A DNA stretch of 26,427 nt from Flemingiibacterium sp045634345 (GCA_045634345.1 JAZRAB010000112.1:1-26427), one strand, 5' to 3'; positions 7,869 to 15,162 are shown, numbered from the stretch's first letter. The notes: generated by a model not told the origin, from the letters alone. Translations and numbers: made by a program.

Positions 7869-8011
7869 GCGCTGCTTTGCAGCGCTCGGCAGGGAGGGGG
7901 GCAGAACCATCTCAAACGCCGAAGTTTCTATCCCCTCCCTGAACTCTCCCCCAACTCCTTGGCTAACGCTCGTATTTTATCATTATTGATATAGTTTAGA
8001 CGAGCAGAGCG
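7869..8011. repeat. Cluster of inverted repeats between aspS and gatC
   Basis: The 221-bp gap within this operon carries three inverted repeats. GCGCTGC/GCAGCGC (7869-7885) has a TTT loop. CAGGGAGGGG/CCCCTCCCTG (7890-7899 with 7932-7941) is perfect over 10 bp. GCTCGT/ACGAGC is at 7968-7973 with 8000-8005. No coding signal or clear promoter is visible. None of the stems is followed by a T-run, so they are not ordinary terminators. It may be a non-autonomous mobile repeat or an mRNA-processing region. Confidence 0.6.
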
Positions 8012-8055
8012 CAAGAAGTCAAGCCACAAACAAAATTCACGAAAGGATGAAATAT

Positions 8056-8346
8056 ATGCTTATTACCGATAAAGAATCCTTTTTACGCCTTCAGAAGCTT
8101 AACCAGCTCGCGCTGACAGATGCAGAGGAAGCCGCAGTTCTTACGTTCTTCTCTGACCGTAATGCCGACATCGCGGCGATGGATGCCGTCGATACCGAAA
8201 ATGTCGAGCGCATGGTACACGTAATGCCTATGGAAACCGTTGTACGCGAAGACAAGGAGATCAAGCTCTTCACCCGTGATGAGCTTCAGAAAGCCGCTCC
8301 CGAATCGTACGAGGGCTATTGGCAAGTACCGCGTTTGGTTGAATAA
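8056..8346 (+). CDS. gatC: Asp-tRNA(Asn)/Glu-tRNA(Gln) amidotransferase subunit C
   Basis: The 96-aa protein has the GatC pattern: LQKLNQLALTDAE near the N-terminus, VDTENVERMVHVMPMETVVRED in the middle and ESYEGYWQVPRLVE at the end (family: DGFFKVPRVIE). GatC wraps around and stabilises GatA at its contact with GatB. The chosen ATG at 8056 lies eight bases after AAAGGA; an ATG at 8047 lies on the ribosome site itself. It is separated from gatA by only 13 bases. Sequence and length are normal, in contrast to the neighbouring GatA. Confidence 0.93.
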   Translation: MLITDKESFLRLQKLNQLALTDAEEAAVLTFFSDRNADIAAMDAVDTENVERMVHVMPMETVVREDKEIKLFTRDELQKAAPESYEGYWQVPRLVE

Positions 8347-8359
8347 CGGAGGTTACAGA

Positions 8360-9559
8360 ATGAAACTCTATTTAGCAAAAAATGAAAGCGCAAAGGCGCC
8401 TGCCGTTGTGCTCGATGATATGATCCTTACAAGCGAGCTTCCCACGACGGGCGGCTCGATGATGCTTGATGACTATATGAGCCTTTTCGGAGCAGATGTC
8501 TTAAGCAAGCTTACTTCCGCCGGTTATTCTGTAGCAGGCAAGGCAAATGTCGGCGAATTCGGCATCGACCTCGTTGGTGAGACCTCATATTACGGTGCAG
8601 TTACCGATGCAAGCGGAAATTTAACAAGCGCATCCGCAGAACTTGTTAAGTCCGGCGACGTAATCGCCGCAATCGGTCTTGATGTGAACGGTGCCGAGAG
8701 ACGTGCCGCCGCAATGAGCGGACTCGTTTATGTAAAACCCACTTATGGTACGGTATCCCGTTACGGTACGATTCCTGCGGCTTGCTCCGGCGAGACTGTC
8801 GGGGTAACGGCAAGGACCGTTGACGACTGCAAGGCTGTGCTTTCTTCTATCGTCGGTCACGACGACAAAGACGGAACATCGCTTCCCGAGGCGAAGTGTG
8901 CGCTCGTAAAAGACGGCGCCGCATCGCTTAAAAAGGTTTCCGTTATAAAATCGCTCACAAAGGATATTGACTCCGCCACTGCCGCAAAGCTTGATGCTGT
9001 AACGGCATCTCTTGCAGGTGCCGGCATCACCGTCGATGAAATCGACTGCGATGTGCTTGCATATGCAAAGACCGCTTGGGGCATACTCATGTGTGCCGAG
9101 CTGTGCAATAATGTGTCGCGTTATGACGGCGTAAAATACGGTCACAGAACCGAAAATTACAAGACTATAGGCGAGCTTTATACGAACAGCCGCACCGAGG
9201 CATTCGGCGAGCTTGTGAAAACAGCCATTCTCTATGGCTCCGAAACCTTATCTGATGACAACTATATGCCGGTCTACGATAAATCTCTGCGTGTACGCAG
9301 AATAATCTGCGAGACCTTTGAAAAGCTTCACAGTGAGTATGATGCCATAATAATTCCTGCATGCTCAAAGTCTGCATATACCGAAGCTGACATATCGGCA
9401 AACAAGTATATTGCATTCGACGAGGCGCTCTACACGGCTCCCGCATCTATCACGGGACTTCCTACTGTAGTCGCAGGCGGCGTACAGCTCATCGGAAAGG
9501 CATTTTCCGAGAATACGCTGTTTGAAGCTGCAAAGCTCATCGCAAAGGAGGACAAATAA
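8360..9559 (+). CDS. gatA: GatA-like amidotransferase subunit lacking the catalytic triad and N-terminal domain
   Basis: GatA normally hydrolyses glutamine and feeds ammonia to GatB. The start ATG at 8360 follows GGAGG by seven bases. This copy has 399 aa (usual about 485). It is recognisable as GatA from GKANVGEFGID (60-70), KPTYGTVSRYG (126-136), TARTVDDC, GHDDKDGTS, CNNVSRYDGVKYGHR and ITGLPTVVAGGVQLIGKAF. It begins only about 17 residues before the position of the catalytic Lys, so the N-terminal helical segment is absent. The Lys of VKDN aligns to Leu18 (VVLDD). The GGSSGGSAAAV loop is replaced by GNLTSASAELV, putting Leu88 at cis-Ser. The nucleophile Ser of TGGSIR aligns to Ala112 (VNGAERR). 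No frameshift is seen and reading is continuous, so this is divergence, not a broken gene. The function is probably structural or altered; active amidase is unlikely. Confidence 0.88.
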   Translation: MKLYLAKNESAKAPAVVLDDMILTSELPTTGGSMMLDDYMSLFGADVLSKLTSAGYSVAGKANVGEFGIDLVGETSYYGAVTDASGNLTSASAELVKSGDVIAAIGLDVNGAERRAAAMSGLVYVKPTYGTVSRYGTIPAACSGETVGVTARTVDDCKAVLSSIVGHDDKDGTSLPEAKCALVKDGAASLKKVSVIKSLTKDIDSATAAKLDAVTASLAGAGITVDEIDCDVLAYAKTAWGILMCAELCNNVSRYDGVKYGHRTENYKTIGELYTNSRTEAFGELVKTAILYGSETLSDDNYMPVYDKSLRVRRIICETFEKLHSEYDAIIIPACSKSAYTEADISANKYIAFDEALYTAPASITGLPTVVAGGVQLIGKAFSENTLFEAAKLIAKEDK

Positions 9560-11002
9560 ATGAGATACGAGACTGTTATCGGTCTTGAAGTTCATGTTGA
9601 GCTTGCGACCGAATCAAAGATATTCTGTTCCTGCTCCGCTAAATTCGGCGGAGAGCAGAACGATCACGTTTGTCCTGCCTGCTGCGGCATGCCCGGTATG
9701 CTTCCTGTCGTCAACAAGCATGTTGTCGATCTCGGTATGACTGCGGGTATGATGCTTAACTGCGATATCAACCGCACCACCACATTTGACAAAAAAAGCT
9801 ACTATTATCCCGATCTTCCCTGCTCTTATCAGACCACCCAGTGGTTTGCTCCCGTTGCAGTAAACGGTCTTGTTGACATCGAAACCTCAAAGGGTAAGAA
9901 ATCAATAAGAATCAAGCAGATCCACATGGAAGAGGACGCAGGCAAGCTCGTCCACGACGATTGGACCGACACCTCGCTCGTTGACTTCAACAGAACGAGT
10001 GTGCCTCTTATTGAGATCGTTTCGCAGCCTGATCTTTCAAGTGCAGAGGAGGTTGTCGCTTACCTTGAGCGTCTGCGCTCACTGCTTCGTTTTGCGAAGG
10101 TTTCAGACTGCCGCATGGAGCAGGGTTCGATGAGATGCGATGTAAACCTCTCTGTACGTCCCGAGGGTTCAACCAAGCTCGGAGTCCGTACCGAGATGAA
10201 GAACATGAACTCCCTCACCGCAATCACACGCTCAATCGAGTACGAGGTAGCACGCCATATCGACGCTATCGAAAATGGCACCGAAGAGCTTGTGCAGGAG
10301 ACTCGCCGTTGGGATGACGTTAAGGGTAAATCCTACGCAATGCGCAACAAGGAGACAGCGGGTGATTACCGCTACTTCCCTGACCCCAACATCATGCCGA
10401 TCGTTATCGACGATGCATGGTATAACGGAATAAAGGCATCACTGCCCGAATTTCCCGAGGTCAAGCGCGCACGCTATATCGACGAGCTTGGACTCACTGA
10501 ATACGATGCTGACCTGCTCGTTGCAAGCCGTGCGTTCTGTGACTGCTTCGAGGGCGCATACGCAGTATGCGGCTCAGCAAAAGAGGTTGCGAACTGGCTT
10601 ATTTCTGACTGCATGAACATCCTCAACCGCAAGCAAATGACCGTTGACGAATTGAAGCTCGACGGAAAATCGCTTGGCGAGCTGATAAAGCTCTGCATGG
10701 ACGGCAAGGTCAACCGCGGAAATGCGAAGAAGATTCTTACTGAAATGTTCGATTCAGAGGAAATTATCGATCCTGCGGCATACGCCGAGGCAAACGGATA
10801 TATCATCTCGAACGACACCGGAAAGATGGACGAAGTCATCAAAGCTGCTGTAGCCGCTGATCCAAAGGCAGTAGCCGACTTCAAGGGCGGCAAGGAAAAG
10901 GCACTCATGGCACTGTTCGGCAAATGCATGAAGGAACTCAAGGGCAACTGCGATCCGCAGGTGCTTCGAGAAGCACTTCTCGCTCATATCAATAGCTTAT
11001 AA
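9560..11002 (+). CDS. gatB: Asp-tRNA(Asn)/Glu-tRNA(Gln) amidotransferase subunit B
   Basis: The 480-aa protein has normal GatB length and begins directly after the gatA stop (TAA then ATG), with AAGGAGG eight bases upstream. GatB phosphorylates the carboxylate of the mischarged tRNA and transfers ammonia to it. The cradle/kinase domain (about 1-290) keeps Glu10 and His12 (GLEVHVEL) and the IHMEEDAGK motif, which supply metal and ATP ligands. The zinc-type cysteines FCSC...CPACC near residues 22-42 are present. YPDLPCSYQTTQ and RTEMKNMNS are typical. The C-terminal helical and YqeY-like tRNA-binding domain (about 295-480) is complete. It is the last gene of the T-box operon before a strong terminator. 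Everything needed for activation and amidation seems intact. Confidence 0.97.
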   Translation: MRYETVIGLEVHVELATESKIFCSCSAKFGGEQNDHVCPACCGMPGMLPVVNKHVVDLGMTAGMMLNCDINRTTTFDKKSYYYPDLPCSYQTTQWFAPVAVNGLVDIETSKGKKSIRIKQIHMEEDAGKLVHDDWTDTSLVDFNRTSVPLIEIVSQPDLSSAEEVVAYLERLRSLLRFAKVSDCRMEQGSMRCDVNLSVRPEGSTKLGVRTEMKNMNSLTAITRSIEYEVARHIDAIENGTEELVQETRRWDDVKGKSYAMRNKETAGDYRYFPDPNIMPIVIDDAWYNGIKASLPEFPEVKRARYIDELGLTEYDADLLVASRAFCDCFEGAYAVCGSAKEVANWLISDCMNILNRKQMTVDELKLDGKSLGELIKLCMDGKVNRGNAKKILTEMFDSEEIIDPAAYAEANGYIISNDTGKMDEVIKAAVAADPKAVADFKGGKEKALMALFGKCMKELKGNCDPQVLREALLAHINSL

Positions 11003-11008
11003 GCACTA

Positions 11009-11038
11009 CGCCTCTCCGATTTCGGAGAGGCGTTTTTT
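11009..11038 (+). terminator. Rho-independent terminator of the aspS-gatCAB operon
   Basis: A perfect 10-bp GC-rich stem (11009-11018 with 11023-11032) has an ATTT loop and is followed by six T, seven bases after the gatB stop. Confidence 0.95.
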
Positions 11039-11056
11039 ATCAACTGTAAATTACTC

Positions 11057-11085
11057 TTGAAAAATCGTTTTGGATGTAGTATAAT
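11057..11085 (+). promoter_or_regulatory. Promoter of the larA-family gene
   Basis: TTGAAA (11057-11062), a 17-base spacer and TATAAT (11080-11085) match sigma-A consensus closely. Transcription from about 11092 gives a leader of roughly 155 nt. Confidence 0.85.
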
Positions 11086-11098
11086 ATACACAGCAAGC

Positions 11099-11204
11099 CC
11101 TGCTTCGCAGGCCTTTACGGCTTCGCCGTGCCGCGTTTTACGCGGCTGTGCCATTGTCGGCCTCGCAAAAATGCCGTTGCAAGCAAGCATTTTTGCTTCA
11201 TGGC
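11099..11204 (+). repeat. Array of four adjacent hairpins in the larA leader
   Basis: CCTGC-TTC-GCAGG (11099-11111), ACGGC-TTC-GCCGT (11117-11129), GCCGCG-TTTTA-CGCGGC (11130-11146) and a 10-bp stem GCAAAAATGC/GCATTTTTGC (11165-11174 with 11187-11196). The last is enclosed by GCCAT/ATGGC (11150-11154 with 11200-11204). The hairpins abut one another without T-runs. They resemble REP/BIME-like clusters or a structured leader; no known riboswitch is recognised. Confidence 0.7.
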
Positions 11205-11248
11205 ATAATAATTACAGAGAGAAAATAATGTAATAAGGGAAAAATACA

Positions 11249-12526
11249 ATGTCTACTATTAAATTTCCATACGGCAAAGAATTTTTACACGCTGATATTC
11301 CCGACAGCCGGCTGCGCGGCATATTAACATCAAAGCTTCATGGATATAAAGCAAGCTTAAGTGAGGATGAACTCATCAAAGAAGCTCTCGCTTCTCCTAT
11401 CGAATCACTGCCACTATATAAGCTTGCAGAGGGTAAAAACAAGGTAGTCATAATTGCCAGCGATCATACACGTCCTGTACCGAGCAAGATTATAATCCCC
11501 CCGATGCTTGACGAAATCAGACGTGGCAATCCTGATGCTGATATAACCATACTCATCGCTACCGGATGCCATCGCGGTACAACTAAAGCAGAGCTTACGG
11601 AAAAATTCGGTGAAGATATCGTAAGCCGCGAGAAAATAGTAGTCCACGACTGCGCGGATAGAGAAAATCTTATATGCATCGGAACTCTTCCGTCGGGCGG
11701 GGAACTTTCAATCAACCGCATTGCATATGAAGCAGACCTGCTTGTATCAGAGGGATTTATTGAGCCTCACTTTTTTGCCGTTTTTTCAGGTGGCCGAAAG
11801 AGTGTTCTACCCGGAATAGCAAGCCGTGAGGCAGTACTCGCTAATCACTGCTCGAAATTCATCGCGCATCCTTGTGCGCGTACCGGTATTCTTGAAAACA
11901 ACCCTATTCACAAAGATATGCTGTGGGCGGCAAAATGCGCTCATCTTTCGTTTATCGTAATCGTGGTCATAGATGAGAATAAACGCCCAATATTCGCCGT
12001 CGCAGGAGATGTTGAGGCGGCTCATAAAAATGGATGCGAATTCCTTTCACAACTTTGCAAGGTTAATGCTTTGCCTTCAGATATAGTAATTACAACAAAC
12101 GGAGGATATCCGCTCGATCAGAACATATATCAGGCAGTCAAGGGCATGACGGCTGCTGAAGCAACGATTAAAGATGGCGGCGTTATAATAATGCTTGCAA
12201 AATCAAATGACGGCCACGGAGGCGATCAGTTCTACCGACAACTTGCGGGGGAATCAGATATAGACAAAACGATGCAACAATTTTTATCACGCGGTCGATG
12301 CGAGACCATTCCCGACCAGTGGCAAACACAAATATTCTTGCGAGTGCTCAAAAAGGCGACTGTTATCTACATATCTGATGCTCCAGACAACATGATCCGA
12401 GAAATGCATATGCTTCCGGCGCATTCGATTGAGGAAGCACTTGAAATGACGGAAAATATACTCAATAATAAAGATGCAAGCATCACTGTAATTCCCGATG
12501 GCGTTTCGGTTATAGTAGAAGAATAA
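11249..12526 (+). CDS. larA: LarA-family (DUF2088) nickel-pincer-type racemase/epimerase
   Basis: The 425-aa protein fits the LarA family, whose founding member racemises lactate using a nickel-pincer nucleotide covalently bound to lysine. Key motifs are present: SDHTRPVPS (about 71-79), ATGCHRG (His, about 105-111), EPHFFAVFSGGRKSVLPGI (His and the cofactor Lys, about 172-190), NHCSKF (His), YQAVKGM (Tyr and Lys, about 291-297) and DQWQTQ (about 356-361). No larB, larC or larE cofactor genes are in the window. Family members act on various 2-hydroxy acids, so lactate is not assured. It stands alone between its own promoter and a shared terminator. The ribosome site (AAGGGA, about ten bases upstream) is moderate. 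Confidence 0.9.
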   Translation: MSTIKFPYGKEFLHADIPDSRLRGILTSKLHGYKASLSEDELIKEALASPIESLPLYKLAEGKNKVVIIASDHTRPVPSKIIIPPMLDEIRRGNPDADITILIATGCHRGTTKAELTEKFGEDIVSREKIVVHDCADRENLICIGTLPSGGELSINRIAYEADLLVSEGFIEPHFFAVFSGGRKSVLPGIASREAVLANHCSKFIAHPCARTGILENNPIHKDMLWAAKCAHLSFIVIVVIDENKRPIFAVAGDVEAAHKNGCEFLSQLCKVNALPSDIVITTNGGYPLDQNIYQAVKGMTAAEATIKDGGVIIMLAKSNDGHGGDQFYRQLAGESDIDKTMQQFLSRGRCETIPDQWQTQIFLRVLKKATVIYISDAPDNMIREMHMLPAHSIEEALEMTENILNNKDASITVIPDGVSVIVEE

Positions 12527-12548
12527 ATCAAAATTAAACAATCAACAC

Positions 12549-12590
12549 AAGAGCGATGAACTGCTTAAAGCAGTTCATCGCTCTTTCTTT
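12549..12590. terminator. Bidirectional terminator shared by larA and dinB
   Basis: A perfect stem of about 15-16 bp (12549-12564 with 12568-12583) has a very short loop and is followed by TTTCTTT on the plus strand. The dinB stop codon (12565-12567) lies in the loop, so the last dinB codons form half of the stem. The minus-strand tail (TTGTGTTGATTGTTT) is weaker. Confidence 0.85.
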
Positions 12591-13827
12591 CAAACTCTGC
12601 CTTAGCACGATGTTTTTTACCAACATCCACTGCAACACTTGCGCGTTTTATCGTGCTCGATCCGAATTTTCTGCGTATTTCATCGACAGTCTTATCAAGC
12701 TGTCTCTCACGTTCAAGAAGACGTTCACGCTCCTCGTCGGGAAACAGTGATATCTGCTCGGCATCTCCCCTATCAATATCGGTTAATGAAAGTCCGAGCA
12801 AGCGAAGCGGAGTTCTCCCGTCCCACAGCTCATGAAGCAGCTGCACAGCTACACGGTAGACCTCGCCCGTAATATCGGTCGAAGCAGGTAGTTTCTTCTG
12901 ATGCGAACGGTTTACAAACTCGCTTGTACGCATCGAAGCAGAGACACAATATGCGCGAACACCGTCCGCACGCATACGCGAGGTAACGCTGTCAGCAAGT
13001 GCAAGCATTATCGCATCCGCCGCTTCGTATGAGGTTACATCTTCTTCGAGAGTAGTCGAATTACTGTACCCTTTTGCATCCTCCTGCACCTCGTGCACGG
13101 GCGAATCATCGATCCCATTTGCGCATCTATGAATATACTCACCTTGCTTAATACCTAAAAATGAAATCAGTGTCCCAACATCACACCGCGCCGCATCGCC
13201 AATCTTACAGAGTCCGTGCCGTATAAGCTGTTCCGCAGTTGCAGACCCAACGCCAAACAGTTCCCGTACCGGTAGTCCCCACATCTTTTGCGGTATCTCA
13301 TGAGAAAAAAGCGTGTGTACTCTGTCGGGTTTCTCAAAATCGCTCGCCATTTTCGCACATAGCTTGTTTTCGCCTATGCCTATGTTTACCGTAAATCCAA
13401 GTGTATCCTTGATTTCATTCTTTATCATGTGCGCCGCCGCTATAGGATCCGGATAAATTCGCTCGGTACCGCTCATATCAAGAAAGCACTCATCTATCGA
13501 GTATTGCTCGACAATCGGTGCGTACTTGCGGCAGACAGCTATAAATGCGCGCGAAGATGCTTCATACAGTCTGAAGTCCGGTTTAGCGAGAGCTAACTGT
13601 GGGCATTTTCGAAGTGCCATACCCACTGGCTCGCCCGTTTTGACGCCATATTTTTTTGCAGGAATAGACTTTGCAAGTATGTCGCCGCGTCTTGTTTCGC
13701 GTTCGCCGCCTATTGCGGACGGAATAAGGCGCAAATCAGGTTCACCCAGCTTCACTCGCTTCGTCGCTTCCCAAGACAAAAACGCACTGTTTACGTCAAC
13801 GTGAAATATCAATCGCCGCAGCTCCAT
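12565..13827 (-). CDS. dinB: Y-family DNA polymerase IV
   Basis: The 420-aa error-prone translesion polymerase has the palm catalytic residues: Asp in FHVDVNSAFLSWE (about residue 10) and the acidic pair in YSIDECFLDMSG (about 105-112). The thumb helix-hairpin-helix region (about 185-220) and little-finger domain (about 240-360) follow. A C-terminal QISLF (about 363-367) matches the beta-clamp binding motif QxxLF, indicating recruitment by the sliding clamp. Length is somewhat above the usual 350-415. A LexA-type box lies between its promoter and start, so it should be induced by DNA damage. The ATG at 13827 has only a G-rich stretch (GGGGGGCG) in front; a TTG six codons in is an alternative but would trim the conserved start. 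Confidence 0.94.
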   Translation of the reverse strand: MELRRLIFHVDVNSAFLSWEATKRVKLGEPDLRLIPSAIGGERETRRGDILAKSIPAKKYGVKTGEPVGMALRKCPQLALAKPDFRLYEASSRAFIAVCRKYAPIVEQYSIDECFLDMSGTERIYPDPIAAAHMIKNEIKDTLGFTVNIGIGENKLCAKMASDFEKPDRVHTLFSHEIPQKMWGLPVRELFGVGSATAEQLIRHGLCKIGDAARCDVGTLISFLGIKQGEYIHRCANGIDDSPVHEVQEDAKGYSNSTTLEEDVTSYEAADAIMLALADSVTSRMRADGVRAYCVSASMRTSEFVNRSHQKKLPASTDITGEVYRVAVQLLHELWDGRTPLRLLGLSLTDIDRGDAEQISLFPDEERERLLERERQLDKTVDEIRRKFGSSTIKRASVAVDVGKKHRAKAEFERKSDELL

Positions 13828-13834
13828 CGCCCCC

Positions 13835-13848
13835 CGAACATTTGTTTG
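13835..13848. promoter_or_regulatory. Candidate LexA (SOS) box upstream of dinB
   Basis: CGAACATTTGTTTG matches the Gram-positive LexA consensus CGAACRNRYGTTYG at 13 of 14 positions. It lies 8-21 bp upstream of the dinB start and just downstream of the -10 element, where LexA binding would block transcription. Confidence 0.8.
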
Positions 13849-13855
13849 TATTTAT

Positions 13856-13884
13856 ATTATACCACAACCTAATGAAAATTGCAA
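13856..13884 (-). promoter_or_regulatory. Promoter of dinB
   Basis: On the minus strand TTGCAA (13879-13884) and TATAAT (13856-13861) are separated by 17 bases, immediately followed by the LexA-type box. Confidence 0.8.
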
Positions 13885-13915
13885 TAGAAAAATAAGAAAA
13901 AATTCATATAGGCAT

Positions 13916-13954
13916 AAATCAACACCTCTGCATTAATTACAGAGGTGTTGATTT
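13916..13954 (-). terminator. Terminator hairpin after the lipoprotein gene
   Basis: A perfect 15-bp stem (13916-13930 with 13940-13954) encloses a 9-nt A/T-rich loop, three bases past the lipoprotein stop. The T-tract on the minus strand is short (TTTATGCC), but the stem is strong. Confidence 0.8.
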
Positions 13955-13956
13955 TA

Positions 13957-15030
13957 TTAACCTAACGTAATAATAATCTCTTCCGGCAGTATAAACTCCT
14001 CAAACTCCCATACCCCTTCGCTTGTTAATATAGCAGTATAATCGTGTTCTCGGACTATCATTTCTTCTCCGAGTCGCCGCGTGCTTACCCGTACCGTAAC
14101 TGTCACAGTCTCATCGGAATTTTCACGGTACCCTACAATACGTCTGTTAAGATAATCATATTCTTCTCCGTCCACTCTCTTTGCGGATGCTTCCGCGCCA
14201 AGGAATGCATACGCTATATCTGTGGCATAGTCATATTTTATTCCCACTCCGTCATCGTACCCGTCAATGGCATCAAACACGGTAAATGTATCAAAAACCC
14301 ACCTGCCCTGCTCATAAACAAGCATAAGCTCCTGCTCGCAAACGCCCTGCAGATAGATAATGTACGAATACTGCTCCCCGTCATACATTTCAACGGTCTC
14401 GTTTACATCGACACAGCGTATTACCCTTACCGTTGTATCATCAACAACCTCGTATTTCATTGTCTGCTCGCCCGCTCGCATATCCGTCCCACGGTCACCA
14501 GGACTCACATACAGCCTGCCGTCAAACTCCTTATACTGGAAATCGAACAAATATCCGAGCATATATTCAGTAAGCATCTCGGAAAAGCTCTCACGAAGGC
14601 GCGCATGAAATTCATCCTTTGTTTCGTATTCTCGAACGGGGAAATATGTATAGAATCCGCGAGCAACCTTAAGTGACTGATCGTAGATAGCATCAAGTGA
14701 GCTTATGTGAAGTTGATTCCAAATATCCGCTGCATGTGAAAGCAGCCTTTCGATATCCTCGCGCGAGGGAATCGCCGGATCGGTCAATATTTCAAATTCG
14801 GGGACATCATCTGGCGGAAAAACCGGCTCTGTTTCCGGCCCCGACGTATCCGGTACATCCGCTGATGTGCTTTCTATAGCGGCGATGGTACTATCTTCGG
14901 AATAGGGTGATTCTTCGATATCTTTCACAGTATCCGTCGGGATGTCGATATCACCGTTTGAAAGCGAGCAAGCACAGCAGCTAAGCGCCAATGCTACTAT
15001 TGTTAAAAAGCTAAATATTCTGTTTGTCAT
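13957..15030 (-). CDS. Uncharacterised secreted lipoprotein
   Basis: I do not recognise this 357-aa protein with certainty. It has a lipoprotein signal peptide (hydrophobic FSFLTIVALAL, then Cys residues near 18-21, SCCACS). An acidic Ser/Thr/Pro linker follows (about 22-85). The folded region has the pattern FYTYFPVREYETKDEFHARL, then FDGRLYVSPGDRG, then repeated aromatic beta-strand segments ending in EEIIITLG. The first half weakly recalls IseA-type cell-wall hydrolase inhibitors, which is a guess. The start has GGAGG seven bases before ATG. It lies downstream of spoVM on the same strand without a convincing promoter or terminator between, so co-transcription is possible. It is likely surface-exposed on the membrane. 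Confidence 0.8.
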   Translation of the reverse strand: MTNRIFSFLTIVALALSCCACSLSNGDIDIPTDTVKDIEESPYSEDSTIAAIESTSADVPDTSGPETEPVFPPDDVPEFEILTDPAIPSREDIERLLSHAADIWNQLHISSLDAIYDQSLKVARGFYTYFPVREYETKDEFHARLRESFSEMLTEYMLGYLFDFQYKEFDGRLYVSPGDRGTDMRAGEQTMKYEVVDDTTVRVIRCVDVNETVEMYDGEQYSYIIYLQGVCEQELMLVYEQGRWVFDTFTVFDAIDGYDDGVGIKYDYATDIAYAFLGAEASAKRVDGEEYDYLNRRIVGYRENSDETVTVTVRVSTRRLGEEMIVREHDYTAILTSEGVWEFEEFILPEEIIITLG

Positions 15031-15120
15031 AGGATATCCTCCGTTGTTTCGTTCGTCACTTGTTATGACGCTGAATGATTAAAAAAGTTCCGTGTTTTAC
15101 TTTAATCGGTAAACGATATC

Positions 15121-15155
15121 GGGGAAGGATTAACCAAAACGCGGCATCCTCCCCC
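15121..15155 (-). other. Hairpin between spoVM and the lipoprotein gene
   Basis: GGGGAAGGAT (15121-15130) pairs with ATCCTCCCCC (15146-15155) over 10 bp with one G-T wobble, eight bases after the spoVM stop. No T-run follows on the minus strand, so it may be a weak terminator or an mRNA stabiliser. Confidence 0.5.
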
Positions 15156-15162
15156 TTCGTAT

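Noticed and set aside
8240..8359. Upstream extension of gatA into gatC
   Set aside because: It would overlap the gatC coding end by over 100 bases in another frame. The ATG at 8360 has a proper GGAGG site, and the extra residues do not resemble the missing GatA N-terminal domain.
15121..15155. Hairpin after spoVM as an intrinsic terminator
   Set aside because: The stem is good, but there is no T-tract on the minus strand; kept only as a hairpin of unknown role.
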